NCBI GenBank assembly: GCA_020726505.1
Contig: JAHLEZ010000021.1
Location: 434,001-498,000, forward strand
Source: Leptodontidium sp. MPI-SDFR-AT-0119
Lineage: Eukaryota > Ascomycota > Leotiomycetes > Helotiales > Leptodontidiaceae
DNA length: 64,000 nucleotides
Direction: 5' to 3'
Shown: positions 1 to 11,820 of the stretch, one piece after another
Position numbering within the stretch: position 1 is the first letter of the stretch
Layout of the letters: each line of letters opens with the position of its first letter
Notes under the pieces: generated by a model
Told to the model about the DNA's origin: nothing
Databases searched by the model: none
What the model saw: the letters and a program-made list of their open reading frames with translations, nothing else
Made by a program: the position numbers and the translations under genes

Positions 1-1378
1 TGGTCAAGGACCCGTCGGAGTCGTCCCAACGACAAACAGCACAGCCGCAGCGCCGACACAGGCGGGTATATCGCCCAATTGCACAAAATTCGCGTATGCT
101 AGCTCGGGAGATAGTTGTTTCGGGTTCACGCAATCGTTCAGTATCAGCATGGCCGATTTCACCACTTGTGAGTTTCCATACAATATCCTCCTACAATCAC
201 ATCGCCTTTTCAAAGATACATCTTCAGCAAAATGAGACTACAGTACTAATACAACGATAGGGAATCCCGTGCTAGGATATCCAGATGGCCACAACTGCAC
301 CACCCAATTCTGGGCTGAGTTCGTACCTTTTCCACTTCTTGTTCCCAACTTCCAAACTTCCAAACCCACCTACAAACATCTCCTAACCTCCAAAAAACCA
401 CAGATACGATTATTGCGTCCAAGTCTCCGGCAGCCCTTCCAGTTCCAGCAGCACATCCTCCACTCCCACAACAACAACCAGCACGCTCCCCTACCCAACC
501 CAAAGCGGCATCATATCCAGCTGCAACAAATATAAAAACGCCATCAGCGGCGACTACTGCAGCCTCTTCGCGACTGACAACGGAATCACAACCGCAGAGC
601 TCTACGCATGGAACTCCGTCCTCGGACCCAACGGCGAGAACTGCGCAACACAATTCCAAGCTGGCGTAGATTACTGCGTGGGCGTCTCATCATCAAGTGT
701 TACAACGACAAGTACTTCTACAACGCCAACCACGACCTCGAAAACATCCCTCCCATACCCCACACAAAGCGGTATAATCTCCTCCTGTAATAAATTCCAG
801 AACGCCGTTTCAGGGGACTACTGCTACATTTTCGCCTCTAACAACGGTATCACTACCGCAGAGCTTTACGCCTGGAATCCAATCTTAGGTCCTAACGGCG
901 AGAATTGCGGGACGCAGTTTCAAGCTGGTGTTGATTATTGCGTGGGTGTGAGTTCGGCGGCGGCGACTACGACGACAACAAGCTCGGTGATCCCGACACA
1001 GAGTGGCATTGCGGCGAATTGTAATAGAATCGTGGTGGCGAAGAGTGGTGATTACTGCTCTTTGTTTGCGCAGGATAATTGTATGGTTCCCTCTAACTCC
1101 CCACTATCCCCCTCAATCCTGTATCAGTCGCTAATGGATTTGGATAGCTATTACGACGGCGCAGTTGTACGCTTGGTATGTTATTTCCCCCTTGTCAAAA
1201 TCCAGACATCCAGCGTTGCTTCTACAGCAAATATGCGAATTACTTTTTCTTTCATATTTTCTACATGATGCGTACTAATGTGAGGATTTGCAGGAATCCG
1301 GTATTAGGTCCGAACGGGGAAAACTGTTCGTTACAGTTCCAGCTTGGCGAGGGGTATTGCGTTTCGGTTTCTTCATAA
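1..1378 (+). CDS. LysM-domain protein with at least four LysM modules (5' end outside window)
   Basis: LysM modules bind chitin or its oligomers; secreted fungal LysM proteins protect hyphae or mask chitin from hosts. Four modules are visible, each with the Cys spacing and WN-x(2)-LGPNGENC-type core of fungal LysM proteins, separated by Ser/Thr-rich linkers. Inferred exons are <2-167, 261-318, 404-1080, 1148-1175 and 1294-1378. The 319 donor (GTTCGT) is non-standard but is the only one that restores the DYC frame. In module four the introns at 1081-1147 and 1176-1293 restore an SITTAQLYAWNPVLG reading. Modules 2 and 3 are nearly identical and lie together in one exon, suggesting recent duplication. 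The N-terminus and any signal peptide lie upstream, so secretion is inferred from the family. Stop TAA at 1376-1378. Confidence 0.85.
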
Positions 1379-1946
1379 TTAAGTGATAGAATCATGAAGT
1401 GTGAAAGTAGGATCAAATGTAATAATGTATGCCGAGAGAAACTCGGTACGACTAAACGAGGTCTAGCTCCCTGCAGGGCTGCGAGACCCATGAATTTCCC
1501 CTTACTACTAAAAAAAGCTGTGGGAGACCCCTTTTCTTGGCACACGTGAATAGAACGTGACTTAGCTAAAAAGAACTTACCGAGCTCGAGACTAGGCCAA
1601 ACGCTTCGCATTCAGACTAGTCGAGAGCGAGGTAAGGAAAATAAATAGGAAGCACAAGTATAAGCATTAGAACTAGAATTAGGTGGAGATTTCTCTCGCT
1701 TACAGCGGCGAGCGAAGCGCGGACAGTCCCAGTTTATAAGCATCGCATCATCTTCGTAAACCGCGTTGAAACTCAAAAACGTGATTTTGGGGAAGGAATT
1801 TTTCTTTTGAATTGAATTGAATTGCTCACTTGAATTTTACCAAGGCAGCTAGCTGTAAAGTCGCACTCAACTCAATTCCAACTCAACTCACCATTTCCAC
1901 CGTACGGCCGTTCAAAACACAACAATGAAATCCGCTATCCCCCCTC
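1379..1946. other. intergenic, nothing recognised
   Basis: This is the shared 3' region between the LysM gene and the convergent gene ending at 1947. No coding frame is convincing; the forward open frame near 1925-2296 is antisense to the gene at 1947-2879. CT/AT-rich stretches near 1790-1890 have no clear structure. Confidence 0.5.
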
Positions 1947-2879
1947 TCAATCTTCATCCGAATCAAACATCCCCGGCGGATCAGGAAACAACTCATCCAT
2001 TTTCGCCCTCTCATCCTTATCCTTCTTCATCTCCAGCTCCAAAAGCGCCGCTCGACAAGCCTCTTTATCAAAGCGATCCGGCCAACCATAGTTCAGATAC
2101 GTGTTATAAACATCCTAAGCATCGCATCAGACTTGCCCCACTTTCCCATTCAAATACCCCTCCAAGATTTCAAGACTTACCGCTGCATGTTTTCTCTGGC
2201 CACTATGCGCCTCGCTCTCCCCCTCTAGCGGCCCATACTCCCACGGTTGCCAATCGCTCTTCTCTAAAAGCGCATCCTCCTCCACCGGCAAACTAGCACG
2301 AGTAATGAAGCTCCCTGAAGTCGGCACTCCAATCGGATTCGGCACCAACATCCACACCAGCATCTCATACCTCTTAGTCCACTTCTCAAAGAACTCCTTG
2401 ACAGGTATCTTCTCATACACTTTCCACTGCTCCTCGAAAGGCAGAGCGTCATACTCCTCATACGGGATCTGGAGTCGAGATCCGGACCCCATGTGCGTGA
2501 TGATACCCTCGTTCGTGTCGAGGATCAGCGCTATGCCTTCGCGGTCCACGGAACGGGTAAGGTAGACGCAGTGGTCTGGGAGGGGATAGACGTCTTCGGC
2601 GAAGGATGTTGAACCGCCGGTGCGTGAGCCAGATGAGTAGTCAATTGCAATGGTTTCATATTGGAGGCAGATTCGGTCAGAATTGTTCTCGGAGTGAAGG
2701 TAGGGGAGGTGGCGCAGGAGGGAGAGGACCGTGGGGGTTTTGGTTTGAGTGGGTTCTGAGATGGTGGGCCAGCCGGTTGGGGGCGGGGTGATGAGAGCGG
2801 AGGAGGGCAGGTAAGGGTGGAGGATAACTTGCTGGTAGAATTTGAGTATGACGAGGACGGTTTCGTCTTGGGAGTACAT
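1947..2879 (-). CDS. conserved fungal protein of unknown function, two exons
   Basis: The predicted protein is about 288 residues. Exon 1 is 2879-2181. A canonical intron (2180-2115: GTAAGT donor, CTGAT branch, TAG acceptor, 66 bases) removes two in-frame stops, and exon 2 (2114-1947) carries on in frame with a DVYNTYLNYGWPD block and an acidic, lysine-rich tail. The body has a Pro/Thr-rich lead, then a GWP...LLRHLPYL segment and a CVYLTRSVDREGIALILDTNEG block, followed by an FFEKW helix. This layout is familiar from an uncharacterised ascomycete family; a SUKH (Smi1/Knr4-like) fold is conceivable but I cannot establish it. There is no signal peptide or membrane segment, so it is probably cytosolic. 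Confidence 0.75.
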
Positions 2880-3323
2880 TTTGATGGCGTGGTGTGACTG
2901 GTGTCGTTGAAGAAAAGGAAGTGAGATGATGATGAAGTTCTATTCCGCCCGGCTAAGCCTAAAGGGCACTAGTACTATTTACCTAGGTTCATGATCGCCT
3001 GAGAATTTAATATCTTTGGAGGGTCTCGTTGTTAAGTTACTTGAAAGGGATGTGATAGTACAAGACAAACAGTGGCCACAAGGCGGCGATTGCGAGTGGT
3101 TTAGTGGCTAAGGTTCTTGAGGGGGCAGTCAGCTGGGCTGGATCTCCCGCGGCATGCGGCGCCCAGCTAGCTGTCCTAAGCTGACATCGCTAGACAGGAA
3201 ACCGTACAGGAATCTTAGCCCTCTTATTAACCTTATAAACATTACTAAATTAATCTAACCTACGAGGCCTAAACTATTCTATATTCTATAATCACGGCGG
3301 CTGCCCAAGGCGGAAGAATCTAA
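2880..3323. other. intergenic, partly TA-rich
   Basis: Promoter side of the gene ending at 2879, then a TA-rich stretch (about 3190-3290) resembling RIP-altered repeat DNA. No gene or complete repeat could be defined. Confidence 0.45.
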
Positions 3324-3557
3324 GCTAATTACAAAATTATTTGGGGCGATAGGGACTACGATCTCGACGTTGAGACCAATGATTGGGTAGGATATACATG
3401 CGTTATTAAGAGGAACCTTAGGACAAGCTTTGGACCACCATTGACAATGACTAGATTATGTAACTCGGCAGAGCAAGCTTAGACAGAGCTAGATAAAATG
3501 TTAGGTGTAATTATGGGCAGGCAGATACAAAGCGGACACCCGATGACAGGGGCTTAA
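3324..3557 (+). pseudogene. short gene relic, unidentified
   Basis: A 78-codon frame is open apart from one TAG (the codon after EQA), then ends at TAA 3555-3557. The reading, with YDLDVETNDWVGYTCVIKR and a later FGPPLTMTRLCNSAEQA, has the composition of a real protein rather than of random DNA. The TAG would be TGG after one G-to-A change, consistent with RIP. No start codon and no family assigned. It lies in a TA-rich patch, so it is probably a stranded gene fragment. Confidence 0.35.
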
Positions 3558-3870
3558 TCATTAGAGATATTCGGGGGACCAAATGGGCGTAATAAGCTCG
3601 TTCTGAAGATATTTCTCGATGAGGTTGAGAAAAGAGGAATGGGTTTGTAAAAGGGCTCAAGGGATTGATTTTTTTTTCAAAGGCCATGTGCAGACTGTGC
3701 ACGGCATCAAGCTCCGGGAACCAAGGTTTGTGCCTTCGTCAAAACAAATTGCGCCCCATTTCATATATAGATCTCCTCTTGTTTATGTTTGCTATGTCTG
3801 AGTGTAGGAATTCGAGTCAGATTCAATAAGATACTTAAACTAACGTGACTCCAACCCCACTGGCAACCCA
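3558..3870. other. intergenic, nothing recognised
   Basis: No supported gene, RNA or repeat between the two relics. Confidence 0.4.
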
Positions 3871-4332
3871 TCAATACGAGACGTGTGCAGGGACCTTGCT
3901 CAATGAAATGATAAGCACGCTGAATGGTGTCCTTGTCACGGCATCTCTTGGAGTTGAGCTTAATACATCCTCATCCTCAGGCTCGTCCAAAACACCTGCA
4001 AATACATCATCATCCTGGTCATTAGTTTGACTACTTTCTCGCACCAAAGGAGTAAGTCTAAAGGTATCCCGGGCTTGCTGCGCGTTGGATTTGCCTTTGC
4101 CTTTCGCTTTGAATCGCTCCCTTTTGGATTCCGATGCATCCTAATCAATTGTCTTGTAGTAAGCTTCAATTACAACCTTGTTGTCTGAAACCAGGTATTT
4201 TTTCTTGTATATACGCAGGGGAACCATAGCATCAACGAATGTTTCTTCACCACGAACTGTAACTCTCAAAGTCGGGTTCTTTGGATTGCTATACAAGAAC
4301 TCAAACGCTATCCTCACAACTGAAGTTCTAAC
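3871..4332 (-). pseudogene. coding-like relic directly downstream of the ICL-family gene
   Basis: On the minus strand, in the same frame as the preceding enzyme and starting straight after its stop (4333-4335), about 150 codons stay open except for a TAG at 4143-4141 and end at TGA 3873-3871. The first half is basic and aromatic (for example VRTSVVRIAFEFLYSNP), the second acidic with a lysine-rich linker. No start codon lies at its head and I recognise no domain. It may be the tail of a decayed gene; the TAG could come from CAG by a C-to-T change. Read-through as a C-terminal extension is possible but unlikely. Confidence 0.3.
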
Positions 4333-5460
4333 CTAATGCCCGTTGGCTCCATTTGCCCCATTCGTCTCACCCTTGTAGAACTTGTCAAATTTGTACTTTT
4401 CCTCCCTCTCCCAGTACTTGTTAAACCCAACGCCTTCGCATACTTCAGAATAGCTCAAGATTGATGGTGGAGCTCCAACAGTCATGCTCTTCTTCAGGTT
4501 CTCCAACGTTTCCCGAATACTCTTTAATTTCGCAGCTACTAAAGTCCAAGGATAAGCCACAGCGCAGAATCCCAGCTCAGCGAGATCCTTGGCTGAGAGG
4601 TTCTCGGTCTTGCCTCCTTCGATGATGTTAGCGAAAATTGGTGCACCGACTTCCTTGACAGCTTTTCTCATCGCCTCCTTGTCTGGCAGTGCTTCGATGA
4701 AGACTGAGTCGACACCAATGCGCACGAACTCTTTGGCCCGGGCGATAGCTTCATCCCAGCCGAGGATGAGGGAGTCGGTTCGTGCGAGGACGAAGATGTC
4801 CAAGCCTTCGTCACGGGCATCGCAAGCGGCTTGAATGCGAGCGAAAGCCTCTCCTCTGCCTACAACAGCTTTGCCTTTGGTGTGTCCGCATCCTGATTCG
4901 TGTCAGCTACTACAATGGTAGGCGAGAGAAAATAGGTATTGTTTACTCTTGGGCCAAGTCTGGTCCTCAATCATCACGCCAGCTGCACCGGCAAGCGCGT
5001 AACACTCCACGGTCCGCTTTACATTCATCGGGCTTCCATACCCGGTGTCACCATCGGCCATTACCGGAACACTGACTTGACGGACCACGTTCTGGATCGT
5101 CTCACACATCTCTTGACAGGCAATATAGCCAGTGTCAGGAAGTCCGTAGGCACTCGACACGGGGTACCCGGCCAAGAAGCACATGGGGAAGCCGGCTTCT
5201 TCGACTAAGCGTGAGCTGAGTCCGTCGTAGCTGCAGCAATGGGCGAGGATCTTGGTTGGGTCATTGTGGGCTTCGATCATCATTGTCCGGAGACGGGATG
5301 CTTGGATGGAGGGGATGCGGCCACGAACATTGGGGAGAGAAAGTACGCTTTGTGTGAGCTGGCCGGGTTTGCCGCCTTTGCTTGGAACTGGGGAGTCGAA
5401 TTTGAAAGGGTACTCGACGGTGTTGACGATCGATTTGGACATTTTGTCGAATAAAGGCAA
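4333..5460 (-). CDS. isocitrate lyase / PEP mutase superfamily enzyme
   Basis: Exons 5460-4947 and 4892-4333 join across a 54-base intron to give 357 residues. The splice recreates KRCGHTKGK, the active-site loop with the catalytic cysteine of the isocitrate lyase/phosphoenolpyruvate mutase superfamily. Other family marks are the Mg-binding DGDTGYG turn, the IEDQ strand end, and VLARTDSL in the second half. Members split or form C-C or P-C bonds of small oxo-acids (methylisocitrate or dimethylmalate lyase, oxaloacetate acetylhydrolase, carboxy-PEP mutase); I cannot choose among them. It is shorter than true isocitrate lyase (over 500 residues) and lacks its inserted helical domain. The short Ala/Asn/Gly tail shows no obvious peroxisomal signal. 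An alternative start at the second Met (5442) is possible. It is divergent from the transporter at 6265, with an 800-bp shared upstream region. Confidence 0.88.
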
Positions 5461-6264
5461 TTGATTGGATCTGGCTAGTCTGGTAAAAAGAGGCGGAAGT
5501 GACTTCGAGTCTGAAATAGCATGAGAGAGATGAGAAGTTCGGAATGACTGAGGGTTCTTGGAAGACCGGAAGGAGAGCGAGCATCTTATTTATATATGAG
5601 CAGGTGATAGACTCTCCAACATCAATTTACTTCCCCTTACTGTACCCCGCCCGCTCACACCCCACTTCGATTGTTACTCGAGGTCCATTGCGCGCTCGAA
5701 TCAATCCCACCCAGTACTTGGGTATCAATTCAACGAATGGCTGAGCATATTCGCGTCCAAATGCAAGCGATGGAGAGTTGAAGGTTATGCGCTGGATTTC
5801 ACGATCCATGGTTTTCCGCGCTTCCTGAAGTTGCCGCCCGGATACAAGCGGCAGGTGCGCGGCGCATGACGGCGTTGCCCAGAAACACTACTTGTACACT
5901 CACTCCCCTGTGATCCCAGCCACTCGCACTGACTGACTGACTGCATGTTGAACTCCCACTGGCTCCCCACACTCCACCATCTGGAATCTGGGGAAGAAGC
6001 CGCCGTGGAGACGGCTGCAGTAACTCCACACACCTCGGACACGGGAAATGAATAGTCGAGGACATGATGCGTCCCTACCTCCTTTCTATAAGTTTGGATT
6101 GATTTCCAGGTTCGATTGACACACACCTTCTTGTGGTTCGGATCATCCTGAGCTCATACCATCATACTGTGGATTCTTCTGAGAGATTGAAGTCTCTGTC
6201 TTCCGTAATCAACTCCACTTCTGGATTATATTCCCCCTACACATCGCGAGAGATCAATTGCAGT
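5461..6264. promoter_or_regulatory. shared upstream region of the ICL-family gene and the transporter
   Basis: An 804-bp divergent intergenic region with a TATA-like TTATTTATATAT near 5585-5597 close to the minus-strand gene. The arrangement permits co-regulation; no factor site is claimed. Confidence 0.4.
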
Positions 6265-7986
6265 ATGCCAGGCCAGCGCGACTGGGCAAGTCAGAAGGTG
6301 GACTCATGCCAAGTCGAGAACGTCGATGAGATGGAAAAGGGCTCGCAAGACCCCATTTCGCAATCTGTCGTTTCGGCTGATGTCCAGAGACGAATCCGAA
6401 GACAAGTACGCACAGCTGCTCCCTCTTGGCGTCGCAATATTTAAAATACTGACATACAATTAGTTCGACAAGCGTGTTCTTCCAATTGTCTGTTGCCTCT
6501 ACGTCTTGTCATATCTCGATAGAGGTAACATTGGCAATGCAAAGACCGCCGGGGCCCAAGCCGCATTGGGTCTGGACAGTGCTCAGGTCAGCAACGTTCA
6601 CTCCATGCTAGGTGACTACAAACTAATTGTTGACTAAACAGTGGACGTGGGTTCTCAACGCATTTTATATCTGCTATGTTCTATTCGAATGGACTACCCT
6701 CTTGTGGAAGATCTTCCCCGCCCATGTGTATGTTGCAGTTCTATGTGTGCTCTGGGGATCTGCCGCAATGTGCTCTGGTTTTGTCCACAACATGGCCGGC
6801 CTAGTTGCATGCAGAAGTTTTCTGGGAATCTTCGAAGCTGGATTCGGTGCTGGAGCTCCATATTTTCTTTCGCTTTTCTACCAGAGACGTGAGCTTGGCT
6901 TGAGAGTCTCTGTTCTACTTGGGATGTCTCCTTTGGCAAACTGCTTCGCTTCGGCACTAGCATATGGCATCACTCATATCAAGACCGATTGGGGATCTTG
7001 GAGATACTTGTTCATTATTGGTAAGCTAATCTCTGGAAAATACAGCTATCAATCTGGTTTGAGGTATTCTGACTTTGATTTGGTAGAGGGGATTCCAACT
7101 ATACTCTTCGCTCCCGTGGTATATTTCTTCCTTGCCGACTCACCGGGCACCGCCAAGTTCCTTCATATAGATGATCAGACAACAGCAGTCGAGCGCCTCC
7201 AAACCCGCGATACGACTGCGAAAAGCAAAGTCCACTGGAAGCAGTTCTTCGCTGGCCTGACCGATTATCAGAACTATGTTCATACAGCTATCCACTTCTG
7301 CTGCAACTTCTCATTCGCTGGGCTGTCCAACTTCTTGCCCACTATCGTTGCCGACATGGGCTACAGCAGCATCACCGCGCAAGGGCTGACGGCCCCGCCA
7401 TACTTTGCCGCCTTCCTCTTGTGCGTTGCTGCTGCCTTTACATCCGACAGACACGGCATGCGCGGGTACATCATCGCAGGATTCGCAACTGTCGGCATGA
7501 TTGGATACCTACTTCTTGTACTTGTGAAGGATGAGCTGAGTACTGGACCTCGATACCTTGGAGTCTGGCTGGCATGCTGTGGCATCTTTCCTGCCCTCTC
7601 TATCAACATCACTTGGCTTCTCAACAACCAGGGAGGCGACTCGAAGCGTGGTGCTGGACTTGCCATTCTTGCAATTGTTGGCCAATGCTCCTCATTTGTT
7701 AGCAGTGCTGTGTTCCCCAAGACTGAAGCGTAAGTCGAGCCCCCCAAATCTAATTTATTTTATCGTTTAAGACTAATATTCTCGTTCTAGACCCCGTTAC
7801 ACTCTCGGATGCTCTCTTGGTGCTGGCTTCACGGGCCTCATTGTCATGCTCGCTCTAGGACTTCACTTCAAGTTGTCCATGGAGAATAAGAAGAGGGACA
7901 GGATTTATGGACCTGTCGACCCTGAGGAGCGCATCGATGTTAGTATGCTTGGAGACCAGAATCCTAAGTTCAGATACTTGACATAG
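6265..7986 (+). CDS. major facilitator transporter, anion:cation symporter (Dal5/Tna1-like) type
   Basis: Five exons (6265-6405, 6464-6586, 6642-7020, 7087-7729, 7791-7986) encode 493 residues; every junction keeps frame. The cytosolic N-terminus is followed by FDKRVLPIVCCLYVLSYLDRGNIGNAK, the usual first membrane helix of the ACS family, then RSFLGIFEAGFGAGAPYFLS, WRYLFIIEGIPT (recreated at the 7020/7087 splice) and further hydrophobic helices matching a 12-helix carrier. ACS members import organic anions or small nutrients such as nicotinate, allantoate, pantothenate or biotin precursors; substrate is not predictable here. Its divergent partner acts on small oxo-acids, so uptake of a related acid is an inference worth holding loosely. 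Start chosen at the first Met after an in-frame-open leader, giving a normal N-terminal length. Confidence 0.9.
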
Positions 7987-9001
7987 GCCCCTCGACCAGG
8001 GAAGTTCATGGGATCGACAACTCTAAGTACGGATATCGGTTTAGGCATCAAGATAGCATTTGGCAGTTGCTAGGATATTTTGTATCATTTTTGCTCGCTT
8101 TGGCGTTTTGGTTCTGGCGTGGAAAAATCCTGGTTATTGACAGACATGAAGATCAAGTGCTGGGCTCGGTCTGGATAACTTGGGTTGCTTTGGCGAAATG
8201 GGATCTCGGTCTTGATAGCTTCTAATCTATTGATAGACATGCAGATCACAAATGATATTGTGTTTGTTGCTATTTCGTATAAATGACCCTTGGGAGATTT
8301 GTGTTCACTAAACATCTTCTCGTCCCTCATATAGCACCTTCCGCATCCGTTGGCCTCGTTCCCTTCCATCCTGGGTGCCGTTCCTGCACAGTATATAGGA
8401 CCTCTGCCCTGATCACGTCACGCAGTTTCTCGTCCTTTTAAATACCGCAGCCCACCAGATTCCTTTCCTTTTCAATCTTCCGCAACGCAACCACTCCAGC
8501 ACATATTCTCTCCACCAACCTGTGAGCTCCGATTCCTGACTGTCGCCGGATTGTGGTCTTTGTTGAGTTCTTCGATACTCTGTCTTTCTCCGCTACGCAA
8601 GGAGCCTAATGGCGACTCCTTTAACGGAATATCACAGTTAAGTCCGGGACATTGCCTGCTGTAGGTTATTGTTGATTGCACTATGTTACCTAGAGCTCCC
8701 GCAATAAGTAACAACTTAGTCAATCGTGGTGAGACTCGATATACACGGTACAAAGCTTTAGTTGCAAGTATGTATTTGTTCAAGTCTAAGGAGCTACTCT
8801 AGGGGATCGAAGAGAGCTTTATATAAGAGGCTCTCATCGTGGGCTAGTCCCGAATAAGCTAGCGTCGAGTACTCCTTTTCACTCCTTGCGTCCTGCAACC
8901 CCTGTTTTTGCCCGTCCTCCGTATTCACGTAGTTCCGTTGATTACGTGAATATCATTATTCACACAGTTATAATTTGCTTAATGCATAATAGATATACAT
9001 C
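7987..9001. other. intergenic, one weak LTR-like stretch
   Basis: Shared 3' region of two convergent genes. At about 8810-8900 a TTTATATAAGAGG motif is followed by pyrimidine-rich sequence, as in the U3/R part of fungal LTRs, but no duplicate ends or target duplication are visible. No convincing coding frame. Confidence 0.4.
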
Positions 9002-11820
9002 TCATTCCATAGAGAAGAAGTCAAGACCCCTCGCTCCTAAGCCACCACCGAAGTCCATAACCTCAGGATCGAATGCATCAAGAGGAAGACACATCCAGTC
9101 ATCGCCAAATACACCATATTCTGTGCCAGCTGCCCACATATTCATATCGCCTGCACCAAAGTCCTGTATTACCTCCCCTGTCATCATTTGACCGAAATTC
9201 GGAACATTGTGGTTACTTCTCATTCCATCGAACTGACCGTCCTCTTGCTGCTGCAATCCGTTTTGATTGTCAACTCGCAGGTCACCGCTGGCAATTTCCC
9301 CCGATCTAGACCTCCCTACACGAAGAAAGCGCTTCCGGAAAGCCTTCACGTGAGTTTCAAGGAGCGACGCGTAACGGTTTGCGAGGTGCAACTCGTCAAC
9401 GGGATCAGATCGCAAAGCAAAGACGAGCTTGTCGAGCAGCTCAAGCGACACCTGTGCCTGCTCAATTCGAGTACCTAGTCCTGTGGCCTTGAGTAGAAGA
9501 ATAGACGCCGATATCGTTCTCGAGAGTATCCGCGCGGGACAGAATCTCAAAAGCCCATCCTCGTCTAGTTCAATCACTTTCTTGAGAATCTTTCGGCTAC
9601 CATCAACTACCTCCTGAATGAACCCCCAATCGACTGAATGTCTCTCGAACACAGAGGTCATGAGAAACTCCTCTTGTGTCGGAATTTTAAAAGCTCGATC
9701 GACTACAGCCTGTACAGCAAGTGAGTTTATGTATGTTCTGGTGAACTGGAATTCGATGAGTAGCATATCAAGCAATCGTTTGTCGGCTGCGAAATAGTAT
9801 CAGCAGGGTCCCTCACAAGGCGATGCCCATCCTACATACCAGTGAGAGATGTATATTCCTTGAGCCAATCTTGAAGCAAGTGTCCGAAATGCTCAAGAGA
9901 GGTCACGTAATTTCCACTTCGAAGTAGTTGCTTCGTAGTTATTGGAGAAAACAACATATCGCTTGCTGTCTTCATCAGACGGGTCAGTGAAATCCATCGA
10001 GACATGACATTATGCCACTGCTTCTCTGCTTCGCTTCCAAAGTGCTGCTGGGCAGAATCTGACATAATCCGTGGGATCATCGAGGTCCATCCAAGTCGTG
10101 ATGCTAGTTGGTTGATATAGATGTAGAGAAGTCTTCTGGGGCGATTTTGTCGAAGCTCTACGAATTCTGCATCTCGCTTCTGCTTGTCTGAGGTGAATGA
10201 TTCGGCGGAGATATCTCGTTTCTGCAGACGCTGATCTGAAACCCCAAGTTCATGTGCGAGGGTAAGAGCGGATCCAAGTAACATCCTGCTGAAGTGTTAG
10301 TAATTGACGGGTATCTTAGTGCTTAAATCAAGAAACGGAAATCGAAGCTACAAACTGTACTTCATATACGCACCATGACATCCTATCGGATCTTCGGGCC
10401 GCTCCCTCCACTTCTTCCGTTGGCCCGTTATTCTCTGGACAAATTTTAGTGAATCATATTCGCTAAAAGTGCGGTTGGAGTTTCCCTACCTCGTCTACCA
10501 TGTATATATCCGTTCGAGCCGCCTAGCTCGTGTTCCATTATGTCACGATCCCATCCATCGACATCAGGAGCAAAGTGCAAGGCACGAGGGTGCCACTCTG
10601 TCATCAACAACAAGCTCTCAATAGTTCCCACTGCCCTAATACTCGTATTGGAACCAGCCTCTTCTCCGTACATGACCTTCATGAACAGTGTTTTCCAATA
10701 GAGCCAGAACTTCCGATGGATGTCATCACTGCGTAACATTCCACCATCACCATGAAGGACATGGTAGCGGGAAGATATTGTGAGGATGGTTGTGCATAAC
10801 ATTGGCTCCGAAGAAATGAGGGCAGGGTGATTGGAATGATCGGAATAATAGTCTAACAAAATAGGAGAGAGGGGTGATAGGTTTCGGAAGAATCTGTTTG
10901 CTTGTGAGGACCGATCCCAAAGCGATGAACCGCAAGGGGTTTTCGAGACTACTCACAAATCAACATACATAATAGCTTCCCTTGCGGTGAGCCAGCCTTC
11001 CCTGACGAAACGGTACTTCTTCCACATTTCAATCATTTCGCGTGAAGATTCTGGTATTGTCGACGCGGGAGAGGTTGCCGCTGAACGAGGAGTGGGAAGA
11101 GTGTTTGTGAGCCCGGCGACACTGTTTCCAGCGTCCCTGTCAGTTCCATACGTCCGGAAATTGCCCTGCATTTGCGGTTCCTCCTCAGGAGATTGATTTC
11201 TAGTGTTGATAGCAGAAGGATCTTGACGTCCGGCATCAAACAGAAGGGCAAGGGCATCGTTCGGTTTGGAGACCAGAGTATGGATGACATTATCCGTGAG
11301 ATTCCGCCTGGTATTCGAATTATGAGATCGAGAGCTTGTGTTATCTGCTTGGCTTGGGTGATTTGGCCGAGTCGAGTGAGGACTGTGGAATTGAGAGGCC
11401 TGTCCATTGTTTGGAGACGTGCCTGATGGATATGGAGATGCTGCGAGATCTCCTGACTCGGATGCTGTCGGTCCTGGCGTCGCGACCCTCAACACTTCTC
11501 GCCTAAAGTCTGCTGAGGTCGAAGATCTATTTTCACGGGCTTGGAATCTTTCCAGGCTGTCTATGTCTCGCTTGTTCCGCTTCGACGCAAGGACACATTG
11601 AGACTGGATGCTCTCCCTCTTGCACCTGGCGCAAGGCGGAGGGCGTGGATCATCTTGAGCCCTGTCAGCAAGTTCTCATCGTATCGGAATAAACAGAAGC
11701 ACCATCACTGCCTCTATCACACTTCGCCTTCCTAATCCGGCACGGTTCACATGCTTGATACACTCGACGCTTCCGTTTCGACGTTCCTGAGCCTTCGGTA
11801 GTGGGCGGAGCTTCCGACAT
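9002..11820 (-). CDS. Zn2Cys6 binuclear-cluster transcription factor
   Basis: Six exons (11820-11703, 11653-10957, 10893-10490, 10434-10374, 10285-9840, 9786-9002) encode about 836 residues. The DNA-binding cluster is split by the first intron: C24, C27 and C34 lie in exon 1, C46, C49 and C58 in exon 2, preceded by a basic KRKRR stretch. An acceptor eight bases upstream is possible but breaks the frame. A Ser/Pro/Asn-rich linker leads to a PNDALALLFDAG motif and WLTAREAIMYVDLFF, the start of the fungal regulatory middle-homology region, which runs through exons 3-6. The C-terminus is acidic, Gly/Met-rich and could activate transcription. The PNDAL...FDA block recalls Aro80-like regulators, but that is memory-level similarity only. 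It probably acts in the nucleus; targets are unknown. Confidence 0.9.

Noticed and set aside
2115..2141. Two in-frame stops near the end of the gene at 1947-2879, first taken as nonsense mutations or a 27-base mini-intron
   Set aside because: A canonical 66-base intron (GTAAGT donor at 2180, CTGAT branch, TAG acceptor at 2115) removes both and keeps frame.
1925..2296. Pro/Ser-rich forward open frame
   Set aside because: Antisense to the supported two-exon gene at 1947-2879.
8683..8990. Possible solo LTR with TATATAAG and pyrimidine-rich tail
   Set aside because: No TG...CA borders with a target duplication and no internal retroelement coding.
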